Both the position numbers and the translations under genes were made by a program. The notes under the pieces were generated by a model. The model did no database searches. It saw only the letters and a list, made by a program, of their open reading frames with translations, and was not told where the DNA came from. DNA of 21,853 nt, from the IMG/VR virus record IMGVR_UViG_3300025438_000156, positions 1 to 21,853 of that record, one strand, 5' to 3'. Positions 1 through 7,474 of the stretch are shown here, one piece after another; position 1 is the stretch's first letter; every line of letters begins with the position of its first letter. The DNA is from a virus.

Positions 1-2
1 CT

Positions 3-332
3 TGGTATAGAGAAAATGGCTCGGGCTATACTTTTGCTGTAGATGTTAATAATCAGCTTAAGAAAGTAAACCATGGCTTAGTTTATTCTGACTCAAATTG
101 CAGCACTCTAGAGGGTGAGGTCTTTGACTATCCATTACATTTGAATGGAGATACTTTTGTGTTTAAGTTTGAAGAGCGGTTTATGGAATACCCTTTAGGC
201 CCAGGACTTAAAACAGTAGAACCTTATTGGTTTAAAAACGAGTACGGTAATTGTAACCCATGCGCTGGCTCAGCTAAAAATGTTAGAGAGGTACAAGGTC
301 ACGTAGGCTCAGGCATTAGCTTGGCCTATTAG
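3..332 (+). CDS. Unrecognised protein, 3' end only (partial)
   Basis: An open frame runs from the left edge to a TAG stop, giving the last 109 residues; the true start lies outside the window. A TTG at 141 could act as an internal start, but the frame is open to the edge without interruption, so truncation is the simpler reading. The fragment is rich in aromatic residues and glycine and has three cysteines, two in a CNPC motif near the C-terminus. I recognise no domain. It is followed by a hairpin-like dyad and about 130 non-coding bases before the packaging genes, so it probably belongs to the preceding transcription unit. It could be a phage accessory protein or a host gene at a prophage edge. 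Confidence 0.55.
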   Translation, partial: WYRENGSGYTFAVDVNNQLKKVNHGLVYSDSNCSTLEGEVFDYPLHLNGDTFVFKFEERFMEYPLGPGLKTVEPYWFKNEYGNCNPCAGSAKNVREVQGHVGSGISLAY

Positions 333-350
333 TTCTAGACAAATGCTTAT

Positions 351-380
351 TAAAATTGCCATATTAATTTATGGCAAAAC
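351..380. repeat. Dyad repeat, copy 1 (possible operator or weak terminator)
   Basis: TTGCCATA at 356-363 pairs perfectly with TATGGCAA at 370-377 across a 6-base loop, just after the stop of the first gene. The 13 bases TAAAATTGCCATA and the following AATTTATG recur at 7368-7388 after the capsid gene. The stem is AT-rich and no U-run follows on the + strand, so a protein-binding dyad is as likely as a terminator. Confidence 0.45.
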
Positions 381-403
381 AGCAAGCATAGTTAAAGAAT
401 AAC

Positions 404-432
404 TTGAATATGCCGATTATAACGCATAACAT
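404..432 (+). promoter_or_regulatory. Candidate sigma70-type promoter for the head operon
   Basis: TTGAAT (404-409) and TAACAT (427-432) are separated by 17 bases, each matching four of six consensus positions, and lie upstream of the packaging genes in one of the few real gaps. The match is modest and the region is AT-rich, so a chance match is possible. Confidence 0.3.
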
Positions 433-462
433 AAATTGAACATAAATATATGGAGATATATT

Positions 463-843
463 GTGAAAAAAGCAGGCAACCCTAAGCCTAGTAATGGTTT
501 TGGTAAAGATAAAGCGAGAGCTAGTGCGGCTGGTAAAAAGTCTAGTAAGCACTTACCGGCGGACCTTAAGGAAGCTAGGTCAATGAATGCTCACGACTTT
601 GAAAACTCTCTTTATAAATATATGTCTATGCCCTTTATTGATTTACAAAAGATATTTAAAGATCCAAAGACACCAAGCAGAGACCTTGCTGTAATTAGTA
701 TCCTAAAGAATGCTATAGAAAAAGGCGACAATCAAAGACTCAACTTTCTGTTAGAACGAACCATTGGAAAAGTTAAAGACGTATCTGAAGTGAGCATTAA
801 ATCATCACATAAAAGCATTGTTGAAATGTTAGAAGATGAGTAA
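463..843 (+). CDS. Terminase small subunit
   Basis: Predicted DNA-recognition subunit of the packaging motor, 126 residues. The GTG start at 463 is chosen because GGAG lies 8 bases upstream (451-454) in the sequence TATGGAGATATATT; the TTG at 436 lacks such a site. The N-terminus is Lys/Ser/Gly-rich, with a GFGKDKARAS stretch typical of disordered small-terminase starts. The C-terminal half is helical and includes LNFLLERTIGKV, a motif I associate with small terminase subunits of the DUF5681 kind. The stop overlaps the start of the large subunit as TAATG, so translation is probably coupled. The assignment rests on this motif and on position; the family is fast-evolving. Confidence 0.7.
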   Translation: MKKAGNPKPSNGFGKDKARASAAGKKSSKHLPADLKEARSMNAHDFENSLYKYMSMPFIDLQKIFKDPKTPSRDLAVISILKNAIEKGDNQRLNFLLERTIGKVKDVSEVSIKSSHKSIVEMLEDE

Positions 844-2315
844 TGAAGCTCTCCCAAAAAGATAAAGAGAAACTCAAAGATCCTTTGTGGCGCTTGCAAC
901 ACTTGTATTACATAACAAACAAATCAAAGAAGAGAGTTAAGTTCAAGCCGAACTCTATTCAAAGATATTTATTAAAGAACATGACTGGCTATGACAATAT
1001 CCTTAAGGCAAGACAAGTTGGTATCTCTACATTCCTACTACTTAGGAAGCTAGACAAAGCAGCTTTTAACTCAAACCAAACTGAAGTAATACTATCTCAT
1101 GATAGGGAGTCTCTAGGTAAGCTATTCAAAATAATCAGATACGCTTATAAGAATATGCCCGACGATCTAAGACCTGAAATAGATAAAGGCGGCGGCTCTA
1201 GATATAGACTCTACTTCCCAGAAATAAACTCAGAGATCTACTGTACTCTTGAAGCTGTATCGGATGCAGTCTCAGGATTACATATATCAGAAATGGCCTT
1301 AATGAATAATATGGATAAGGTTAGAACTTCAATGGACGCAGTGCCAATTGAAACAGGAGAAATATCTATTGAGACTACTGCAAGGGGATTCAATCATTAC
1401 CACGACTTCTATACTGGAGAGACAGGATATAAGAACTTCTTTTTCCCTTGGTACATGCACGAGGAGTATTGTTTAAACAGAGGGAAAATAAGATGGACAG
1501 CTGAAGAGAAACAACTAAAGCACAAAGCAATTAAACTTTATGGAGTAGAATTAAACGACGATCAAATTTCTTTTCGAAGGTTTAAAATCTCTCAAAGAAA
1601 ATCTAAATCCTCATTCCTACAAGAGTATCCTGAAGACGATAAGACTTGCTTCATAACTACAGGTACACCTGCAATTGATATTACTAAGATACAAGATATT
1701 ATAAAAGACAGACCTGAGCCAATTAGAGAAACTGAATACCTTAAGGTTTATAAAGAAGCTATCTCTGGAACTCCATACGTTTTCGGAGTAGATACAGCTG
1801 AAGGTGTAGGCGGTGATTATTCTGTAGCTGTAGTAATGGATTCAAAGAAAAGAGAAGTTGTTGCTATACTAAGAGGACATTTAAAACCTTTTGATTTTGC
1901 TAATGAGATTAATAAGCTCGCTAAAGATTATAGAAGAGGCCGAGCACCGATGCCATTAGTAGGCGTTGAGAGAAATAACCATGGGCATGCTGTACTTCTA
2001 GAATTAAAAGAACATTTGAACTATCCTAATCTATATATGCACTCTGATAATAGAGCCGGTTGGATTACTGATAAAGTTACAAGACCGATTATGCTCAATA
2101 CTTTTATTGATGCAGTCGAAAACAGTACAGTTAAAATAAACGATATGACGATATTAAACGAATGCCTTACTCTAGTTAATAACAAAGGTAAGATTGAAGC
2201 CGCTCAAGGTAAGCATGACGATAGCGTCATTGCGTCTAGTATTGCTATCCAACTTTCAATTAATGCTAAACAATTAGATATGTATTACGATATAGAAAAT
2301 AAGGTACTACTTTAA
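843..2315 (+). CDS. terL: Terminase large subunit (ATPase and nuclease)
   Basis: Motor that cuts concatemeric phage DNA and pumps it into the prohead. 490 residues, normal for the family. A degenerate Walker A is seen as ARQVGIST (56-63). The Walker B position reads LHISEMALM (146-154), with Ser before the catalytic Glu as in many Mu-like and lambda-unlike terminases. SIETTARG (175-182) fits the coupling motif. The C-terminal RNase H-fold nuclease has its acidic residues in VFGVDTAEG (313-321), VGVERNNHG (373-381) and GKHDDSVIAS (456-465). It starts directly on the stop of the small subunit and is followed after 11 bases by the portal gene, the standard packaging order. Function is clear; the packaging strategy cannot be told from this. 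Confidence 0.95.
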   Translation: MKLSQKDKEKLKDPLWRLQHLYYITNKSKKRVKFKPNSIQRYLLKNMTGYDNILKARQVGISTFLLLRKLDKAAFNSNQTEVILSHDRESLGKLFKIIRYAYKNMPDDLRPEIDKGGGSRYRLYFPEINSEIYCTLEAVSDAVSGLHISEMALMNNMDKVRTSMDAVPIETGEISIETTARGFNHYHDFYTGETGYKNFFFPWYMHEEYCLNRGKIRWTAEEKQLKHKAIKLYGVELNDDQISFRRFKISQRKSKSSFLQEYPEDDKTCFITTGTPAIDITKIQDIIKDRPEPIRETEYLKVYKEAISGTPYVFGVDTAEGVGGDYSVAVVMDSKKREVVAILRGHLKPFDFANEINKLAKDYRRGRAPMPLVGVERNNHGHAVLLELKEHLNYPNLYMHSDNRAGWITDKVTRPIMLNTFIDAVENSTVKINDMTILNECLTLVNNKGKIEAAQGKHDDSVIASSIAIQLSINAKQLDMYYDIENKVLL

Positions 2316-2326
2316 GGGAACAATAT

Positions 2327-4462
2327 ATGGCCAATGATAACGACGAAGTATTGAGTGCAAACTCAAACAATCTTGTAGACCAACTATACTTTGGTACAGC
2401 CGAAAAGACATTACAAGAATCCTCAATGGACCCAGCCTCACAACTTAAGCCTTTCAATGCCGATGATATATATCAAAAGGATAATACATACGGCATCTAT
2501 GACGACATGCTTAAAGATGACCAAATAGAAGTAGCCCTAAGAATTAAAAAAGATTTAGTTCTAAGTAGTGGTTGGGATATTGTTTGCAAAAACGAAGACG
2601 TAAAAGCTGATTTAGAAAAAGCATTAAATGAAGACACTGAATCAAGCTTTGATGCTCAGCTAGAAGAAATACTAAGTGCATACGAATACGGGTTTAGCCT
2701 AACAGAAAAGATATTTAAAAAGAGACCGGACGGTACACTAACACTTAAGACGCTTAAGACAAGGCATCCTGCTAGTTGGATTATCGAGACAGACAACCAA
2801 GGTAATCTTGAAAAGTACTCTCAGGTTGATCTTGCTTCAGAAAATATAATAGATCCAAAGTCCTTAATCCATTACATTAACAATCCTAAGTTTCAAAACC
2901 CATACGGTACAAGCGACTTAAGAGCTGCTTACAATGCTTGGTTTATTAAAAGACAGATAACTAGATACTATGCAATCTTCTTAGAAAAATCAGCATCCCC
3001 TATTCCAGTAGCTAGATATGATTCACAAGCTCCTAGTTCAATGCCAGCTCAATTGTTGACAGTGCTAAAGAAGTTCCAACAAAAGACTGCCCTAGTAATA
3101 CCTAAAGAATTAGAAGTTGAATTTCTAACTCATGGGAATACAGGAGAGGCTTACATAAAAGGAATAAATCTCTTTAACATGTTTATAGGTCGGGCTTTAT
3201 TTGTGCCAGATCTAATGGGCTTTCAAGGTAGTGAAACAAGCGGCGGCTCTTTTAGTTTAGGACAACAACAATTCCAACTATATGCTAAGCATATTCAAAA
3301 GCGCAGAAAGCTAGTAGAAGACATAGTAAACAAACATATAATTAAATCTATAACAGTTCATAACTTTGGCTTCCTAGAAGAAATGCCAGTGTTTAAACTT
3401 AAACCTATTGAAGACGACGACGCTTTGGCAGCTGCTAAAGTTTGGCTAGAAGCAATTAAAGGAAAGGCTTACAAACCTAATCCTGAAGAAATAAATCATT
3501 TTAGAGGTATTGTAAAATTTCCTGAAGGTGACGTAGTAGAAGCTTCGCATGAGCCTGTATCAAATCCAGGGGGGGCCTTTGGTAGCAATGAAGACACGAC
3601 TTTGCTACCGAATGATATAGACAAGATGCAAGCTTTTGCTAAGGGTAATCCTTTTGCTGAGCCTTCAGGAGACTTCCATAAGAAAGTAGATTTTAAACAA
3701 GTAGCAAGATCACTAGATAGTAATATGGATCTAATAAAAGCTGAAGCTCAGCCTTTAATCGAAGCAATCTATGAGGACCTATTTGACCAATTAGAAAAGA
3801 AAAAGATTCTTAAAACTGGAAACATAGAAAGGCTTGAGACTCTTAAACTAAGAAAGCTAAAAGACTTAAAGCTATTACTTAAAAAGGGACTTAAGAAACA
3901 ATACTTAGATGGCAAGCAATTAGCTCAAACTGAATTATTCAAGTCTGACTTTGCAGCACCTATTGTAGATGAACAATTTCTAAAGATACTAGAAGCTGAA
4001 GTGTTTCAATTCATAGGTGATTGGGAATTTAAAGTAACTCAAAAAGCCAGAGTAGAAATGATTGCAGCTATTAAAGATGGCCGACCAATCTCTAGTGTAA
4101 TTGATATTATAAGCACTGAAGGTAAAAAGGATTCAGCCGTTGCTCTTGAAAGGTTTGCTCGAACAAAGACTACTGAAGTTCTTAATAAAGGTAGGGTAGC
4201 ATTCTTTGAGGACTCTGGAGTAGTTTCAGGATACCAGTACTCTGCAATATTAGATGATAGGACAACTGAGATTTGTAGAGGCTTACATGGTAAAAAGTTT
4301 AAGGCAGGCACCGAGCCAATTCCTCCAATGCACTTTAATTGCAGATCTGTTTTAATTCCAATAACTAAGTTTGAAGAGTTTAAGCCAGACAAAGGCGTTG
4401 GCAAAAGAAATATAGATGAGTTCATAGAAGCAGAAAAAGGGAAAGGGTTTAGTAAACAATAA
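2327..4462 (+). CDS. Portal protein fused to MuF-like head morphogenesis domain
   Basis: 711 residues, too long for a portal alone. Residues about 50-370 look like a DUF935/Mu gp29-type portal, the ring at the capsid vertex through which DNA passes: DDQIEVALRIKKDL (64-77), LSSGWDIV (79-86) and a long helical stretch around 200-225. Residues about 455-690 form a Phage Mu protein F-like domain (PF04233), seen in RTKTTEVLNKGR (612-623), ILDDRTTEICRGLHG (641-655) and the closing PPMHFNCRS (666-674), the family's conserved Cys/His signature. The linker around 405-450 is low in structure. In Mu these are separate genes (29 and 30/F); here no stop or start separates them. It ends in TAATG with the next gene. 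Confidence 0.9.
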   Translation: MANDNDEVLSANSNNLVDQLYFGTAEKTLQESSMDPASQLKPFNADDIYQKDNTYGIYDDMLKDDQIEVALRIKKDLVLSSGWDIVCKNEDVKADLEKALNEDTESSFDAQLEEILSAYEYGFSLTEKIFKKRPDGTLTLKTLKTRHPASWIIETDNQGNLEKYSQVDLASENIIDPKSLIHYINNPKFQNPYGTSDLRAAYNAWFIKRQITRYYAIFLEKSASPIPVARYDSQAPSSMPAQLLTVLKKFQQKTALVIPKELEVEFLTHGNTGEAYIKGINLFNMFIGRALFVPDLMGFQGSETSGGSFSLGQQQFQLYAKHIQKRRKLVEDIVNKHIIKSITVHNFGFLEEMPVFKLKPIEDDDALAAAKVWLEAIKGKAYKPNPEEINHFRGIVKFPEGDVVEASHEPVSNPGGAFGSNEDTTLLPNDIDKMQAFAKGNPFAEPSGDFHKKVDFKQVARSLDSNMDLIKAEAQPLIEAIYEDLFDQLEKKKILKTGNIERLETLKLRKLKDLKLLLKKGLKKQYLDGKQLAQTELFKSDFAAPIVDEQFLKILEAEVFQFIGDWEFKVTQKARVEMIAAIKDGRPISSVIDIISTEGKKDSAVALERFARTKTTEVLNKGRVAFFEDSGVVSGYQYSAILDDRTTEICRGLHGKKFKAGTEPIPPMHFNCRSVLIPITKFEEFKPDKGVGKRNIDEFIEAEKGKGFSKQ

Positions 4463-4671
4463 TGCCACATTTTACAAAGATACAAACGTCAAGCGGTGAG
4501 ATAGTTACGGGTGAAGACTCGGGCACAAATCATGGAATACATGTTAAAGAAATAAGCCCACCCATGGTATCTGCCTTTGGCGAGTTACTGAAAAGATTTG
4601 TGCTGAATCGGCTGCCTTTTATAATGCAGGCAGAGGGTGGGAAACTCATACCGATGATAACATTAGCATAG
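4462..4671 (+). CDS. Small unrecognised head-region protein, apparently frame-broken
   Basis: A 69-residue frame starts on the portal stop (TAATG). Its first 42 codons look coding, but after GELL (around 4582-4590) the residues become an unlikely basic-hydrophobic string ending in MITLA. At the same point the -1 frame opens into a well-behaved, alanine- and acid-containing peptide running to 4715 (separate entry). The simplest reading is one protein of about 84 residues whose gene has lost or gained a base near 4585-4592, or a programmed -1 shift. No strong slippery heptamer is present: the local sequence is CTG AAA AGA. The family is not recognised; in position it lies between portal-MuF and protease. 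Confidence 0.5.
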   Translation: MPHFTKIQTSSGEIVTGEDSGTNHGIHVKEISPPMVSAFGELLKRFVLNRLPFIMQAEGGKLIPMITLA

Positions 4672-4715
4672 AATATATATCTCTAGTAGCTGAAGCGGCG
4701 GCGGCGGGGATGTAA
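4587..4715 (+). other. -1 frame continuation of the 4462 gene (42 codons)
   Basis: Reading from ACT at 4587 gives a peptide beginning TEKICAESAAFYNAGRGW and ending in a run of alanines, Gly-Met and a TAA at 4713-4715. It has no start codon or ribosome site of its own and joins smoothly to the upstream frame at GEL/TEK. Its composition resembles real phage proteins far better than the 0-frame tail does. It may be the C-terminus of the 4462 product. Confidence 0.5.
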
Positions 4716-4778
4716 CTGCCGGTGTTAGTTGGCTAGAGAGAATTTAATAAGAAACTAAAATTAATAAATGGAGTTAAT

Positions 4779-6053
4779 ATGGGGAAATTTGTAACTGATG
4801 AGACAGCAATAGAATATGTTTTTAAAGAAACTAATATGTTTGATACCTTTTTTCAAAGAGACATTGAGCCTGGCATAACGCTTTTTTTAGCTAAGCAAAG
4901 AAGCCAGTCAGATGACGCTCTTATTACTCAAGCAATTAGATTTTCTAAAACTATGTTCGACGAAACTAATGCTTTTAATTGGATTGATTCAAACAAGAAA
5001 CTTTACAGTCAAGCTTCAGTAAGAAAATACGCTGAAGACAAAGAGCTTAAGTCTACTGTTAGAAAGCAGTTTGAAATTGAAGGCGTTGAAGTTTTTGCAG
5101 CGGGTACTTGGAATGGAGACACTTATACCATTGATGACCTAGACCAAATGAAACTAGCTTTTGATGAAAACAAAGAAACAATGAAGCCGTTTTTAAAACT
5201 AGGACATGACTCAGACCAAAAGTTATTGCAAACCGATGGCTTGCCGGCTGCCGGTTGGGTTAAAAGTCTTGAGAGAATTGAAGATAAACTTGTAGCATGT
5301 TTTACAAATGTTCCAGAAAAGATAATGGAACTAATAAAGCGTGGTGCTTATAAAAAGGTATCGAGTGAAATATATTGGGATATCGCGGTGAATGGGAAAA
5401 GCTACAAGCATTTCTTATCAGCCGTTGCACTACTCGGCGCTGATATGCCGGCAGTTCAAAACCTATCTGATATATTGCAGATTTATAAAAACTGTGCCGA
5501 TAATAATAAAGACGCAATTGTAAAACACTACTTATTCCCTTCGAAGGAGAAATTTAAAATGGATGATAAAGATAAAGAAATTGCAGATTTAAAAGCTAAG
5601 ATTGAAGAGCTTATGGAAAAACTTGCAGCAAAAGAAAACGCTGAAGAAGAAGGCGCAGCAATAGATGGCGAAAAAGAAAAAGAATTACTTTCTCTTAAAG
5701 CTGAAGTAAAAAAGTTTTCTCAAGAATTAGAAAAAGAAACTGCTAAAAGAGAAGATATTGAATTAGAAAAACACGTTGATTCTATTGACGAGATTACTCC
5801 TTCAATGAAACCATACGTTTTAGAATTATTAGGAAAAGAAAAAAAATCTTATTCTATTAACGATAAAGAATTAGACAAAAGAGATTTGTTAAACGAAATC
5901 TTAAAATTGCATAGTGCTTCGGATGTTAACTTAGAAGAAAGTTCAACTGAAGGCGAAAAGCAAGCCGATTTAACAGAAAAGAAAATTGAAAAATATATGA
6001 CTGATAACAAAGTTAGTTATAGACAAGCCTACACTCAAATTATGAAAGGATAA
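4779..6053 (+). CDS. Mu I-like prohead protease with C-terminal scaffold
   Basis: Capsid maturation protease of the phage Mu gpI type (PF10123-like), 424 residues. The protease region is about 98-235: EGVEVFAAGTWNGDTY (101-116), LKLGHDSD (139-146) with the likely catalytic His143, GLPAAGWV (154-161), and KKVSSEIYW (192-200) holding the candidate nucleophile Ser. Residues 261-330 are a charged Glu/Lys coiled coil, the scaffold part, and the last 20 residues form a basic-aromatic tail that could contact the coat protein. A ribosome site GGAG lies just upstream of ATG 4779. The first 95 or so residues are an extension I do not recognise. An internal in-frame start at 5559 should make the scaffold separately, as gene Z is nested in Mu I. 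Confidence 0.85.
   Translation: MGKFVTDETAIEYVFKETNMFDTFFQRDIEPGITLFLAKQRSQSDDALITQAIRFSKTMFDETNAFNWIDSNKKLYSQASVRKYAEDKELKSTVRKQFEIEGVEVFAAGTWNGDTYTIDDLDQMKLAFDENKETMKPFLKLGHDSDQKLLQTDGLPAAGWVKSLERIEDKLVACFTNVPEKIMELIKRGAYKKVSSEIYWDIAVNGKSYKHFLSAVALLGADMPAVQNLSDILQIYKNCADNNKDAIVKHYLFPSKEKFKMDDKDKEIADLKAKIEELMEKLAAKENAEEEGAAIDGEKEKELLSLKAEVKKFSQELEKETAKREDIELEKHVDSIDEITPSMKPYVLELLGKEKKSYSINDKELDKRDLLNEILKLHSASDVNLEESSTEGEKQADLTEKKIEKYMTDNKVSYRQAYTQIMKG
5544..5549 (+). promoter_or_regulatory. Internal ribosome binding site for nested scaffold
   Basis: AAGGAG, a full Shine-Dalgarno match, sits inside the protease gene 9 bases before an in-frame ATG at 5559. Its place, exactly at the protease-to-coiled-coil boundary, supports use in vivo. 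Confidence 0.7.
5559..6053 (+). CDS. Nested capsid scaffold protein (Mu Z-like)
   Basis: In-frame internal product of the protease gene, 164 residues starting at Met261 (MDDKDKEIADL). It comprises the Lys/Glu coiled coil (about 4-70 of the short form) and a C-terminal segment ending in YRQAYTQIMKG. In Mu the scaffold gene Z is the in-frame 3' part of protease gene I, which lets the phage make many scaffold molecules per protease. The strong AAGGAG site at 5544-5549 gives the same arrangement here. The scaffold would line the prohead interior and be removed by the protease before packaging. Expression from the internal start is inferred. Confidence 0.7.
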   Translation: MDDKDKEIADLKAKIEELMEKLAAKENAEEEGAAIDGEKEKELLSLKAEVKKFSQELEKETAKREDIELEKHVDSIDEITPSMKPYVLELLGKEKKSYSINDKELDKRDLLNEILKLHSASDVNLEESSTEGEKQADLTEKKIEKYMTDNKVSYRQAYTQIMKG

Positions 6054-6057
6054 TATA

Positions 6058-6444
6058 ATGTCAAACTCACCTTTAAGTTTTAGAGTAGCTACTACTCTTG
6101 CCGCTTATAGAATTGTGGGCATTTCAGCAGCTAACACAGTAGCATATCCTGCTAATGGTTTAGTTCTTCCTATTGGAATCACGGATAATGATGTACTAGA
6201 CACAACGTCAAGCATCCCTGTTCATGGTCCTGGAAGTATTGCGAAATGCTTTTTCTCGGATACCGTTTCAGCCGCAGGCCTTGTTGCCGGTGATACAGCT
6301 GGTAAAGGTACGCCATTCACTTTAGCAGATACTACAACTGCTCTAACCCTTGCAAATGCTTATGTAGGTATTTTAGTAGATGCAACTGCAACCGCTGGAG
6401 CTATCGTAAATGTTTACGTAATGCCAGGTTTTGACAGAGTTTAA
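6058..6444 (+). CDS. Head decoration protein (DUF2190-like)
   Basis: 128-residue protein rich in Ala, Thr, Val and Gly with almost no long helices predicted by eye, as expected for a small beta-rich capsid decoration protein. The pattern VGILVDATATAGAIVNVYV (about 103-121) matches the end of DUF2190-type decoration proteins, and an early GNPxxx-like variable loop precedes it. It lies between protease/scaffold and major capsid protein, the usual place for this gene in Mu-like heads. AAAGGATAAT precedes the ATG. It probably binds the outside of the capsid shell; a cement role is inferred from the family and position. Confidence 0.7.
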   Translation: MSNSPLSFRVATTLAAYRIVGISAANTVAYPANGLVLPIGITDNDVLDTTSSIPVHGPGSIAKCFFSDTVSAAGLVAGDTAGKGTPFTLADTTTALTLANAYVGILVDATATAGAIVNVYVMPGFDRV

Positions 6445-6458
6445 GAAAGGACTAAATC

Positions 6459-7367
6459 ATGCCAGTTAAAAGTAAATTACATGTGGATCAGCTCCTTTCG
6501 AATATTTCTGTTAGGTATAGCAACAATGAGTTTATAGCTCATAAAGCTTTCCCTGCCGTAAATGTTAAAAAGGACTCTGATCTTTATAGAGTTTATGATA
6601 GAAATTTTAGAATTCCTGAAACAAGTAGAGCTAATGGCGCAAAAGCCAGAGAGCATTATTTTGAAGTAAGTAACTCTAGTTATGTTTTAGAAAAACATGC
6701 ACTTGTTGATTTTGTTTCAGATAGTGATGTTGAAAACTATGACGTTTCTGATTTAAGAGCTGATACAACTGAAGAATTAACTGATGCTATCATGCGTAGA
6801 AAAGAAAAATCTTTTATAGATTTATTCACTAAAACGTCTTGGAGTCTTACGCATTCTTTATCTTCAGCTTTGAGTTGGAACAATTTAACATTAACTGCTA
6901 ATCCAATTGCAGATCTTGATACGGCAGCGAGTGTTGTACTTGCTAACTCTGGTCAAATGCCAAACTATGTTATTTTAGGTCGAGACAGTTTTGTACTTGC
7001 TAAAAATAACAGTAATGTATTGGACCGAGTTAAGTACACAAGTGCTGAAATCAGCGAGTCTATGCTTGCAAGTCTTTTCGGAGTTGGTGAGCTTTTAGTT
7101 TCCAATGCTCAATTAGATTCTGCGGCTGAAGGGCTTACATCTTCAGTAGCTCAAATGTGGCCTAAGCATGCTTTCTTAGGATATAAACCGCCTAGAGCTT
7201 CTCCAAAAGCTCCAAGTGCTGGGTATATCTTTGAAAAAGCTAAAGCGCCAGTTAAGCGTTGGAGAGTTGAAGAGAGAGAATCAGAAGCAATTGAAGTTAG
7301 AAAAGAGTATGCAATTAAAATAGTTAGTTCACTTTCGGGTTATCTAGTTGCTGGCGTAGCACCATAA
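6459..7367 (+). CDS. Major capsid protein
   Basis: 302 residues, HK97-fold size. It follows the decoration gene and precedes a strong terminator-like hairpin, a frequent arrangement for the most highly expressed head gene. The N-terminus (KSKLHVDQLLSNISVRY, 4-20) and the FIAHKAFPAVNV segment (25-36) resemble coat proteins of the Mu gpT/gpE-like and related groups; the middle holds the acidic DAIMRRKEKSF helix and the C-terminal half has the LGRDSF and YGIF-type strands of an A-domain. The ribosome site is AAAGGAC. It should be cleaved or matured with the I-type protease and assembled on the nested scaffold. The exact family was not tested. Confidence 0.85.
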   Translation: MPVKSKLHVDQLLSNISVRYSNNEFIAHKAFPAVNVKKDSDLYRVYDRNFRIPETSRANGAKAREHYFEVSNSSYVLEKHALVDFVSDSDVENYDVSDLRADTTEELTDAIMRRKEKSFIDLFTKTSWSLTHSLSSALSWNNLTLTANPIADLDTAASVVLANSGQMPNYVILGRDSFVLAKNNSNVLDRVKYTSAEISESMLASLFGVGELLVSNAQLDSAAEGLTSSVAQMWPKHAFLGYKPPRASPKAPSAGYIFEKAKAPVKRWRVEERESEAIEVRKEYAIKIVSSLSGYLVAGVAP

Positions 7368-7388
7368 TAAAATTGCCATAAATTTATG
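7368..7388. repeat. Dyad repeat, copy 2 (palindrome CATAAATTTATG)
   Basis: TAAAATTGCCATA at 7368-7380 is identical to 351-363, and the following AATTTATG also recurs. Here the centre is a perfect 12-base palindrome, CATAAATTTATG (7377-7388). It begins at the capsid stop codon, just as copy 1 follows a gene end. Confidence 0.45.
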
Positions 7389-7393
7389 CGCAC

Positions 7394-7429
7394 GGCTTAT
7401 AGGGTTTAGTTGCTTTTTCCCTATAAGCC
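7394..7429 (+). terminator. Hairpin after the capsid gene
   Basis: GGCTTATAGGG (7394-7404) pairs perfectly over 11 bases with CCCTATAAGCC (7419-7429) across a 14-base loop containing TTTTT. The 3' side lacks a clean U-run (ACCTTTAAT follows), so it may be a partial terminator or an mRNA-stabilising hairpin that sets capsid levels apart from the downstream genes. Confidence 0.7.
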
Positions 7430-7474
7430 ACCTTTAATATTGGAAACAAACATTAATATTAGGAGACTTACAAA

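Noticed and set aside
1288-1314. Defective Walker B in the large terminase (Ser-Glu in place of Asp-Glu)
   Set aside because: A 'hSE' form is common in this terminase group and the catalytic Glu is kept, so it is not a loss of function.
4039-4485. Antisense open frame of 148 codons opposite the MuF domain
   Set aside because: It mirrors the conserved MuF coding region, has no ribosome site and opposes a gene with strong family motifs.
4676-4740. Inverted repeat TCTCTAG/CTAGAGA around the alanine-rich end of the 4462 frame
   Set aside because: The arms are only 7 bases with a loop of about 45, and they overlap coding sequence, so chance is likely.
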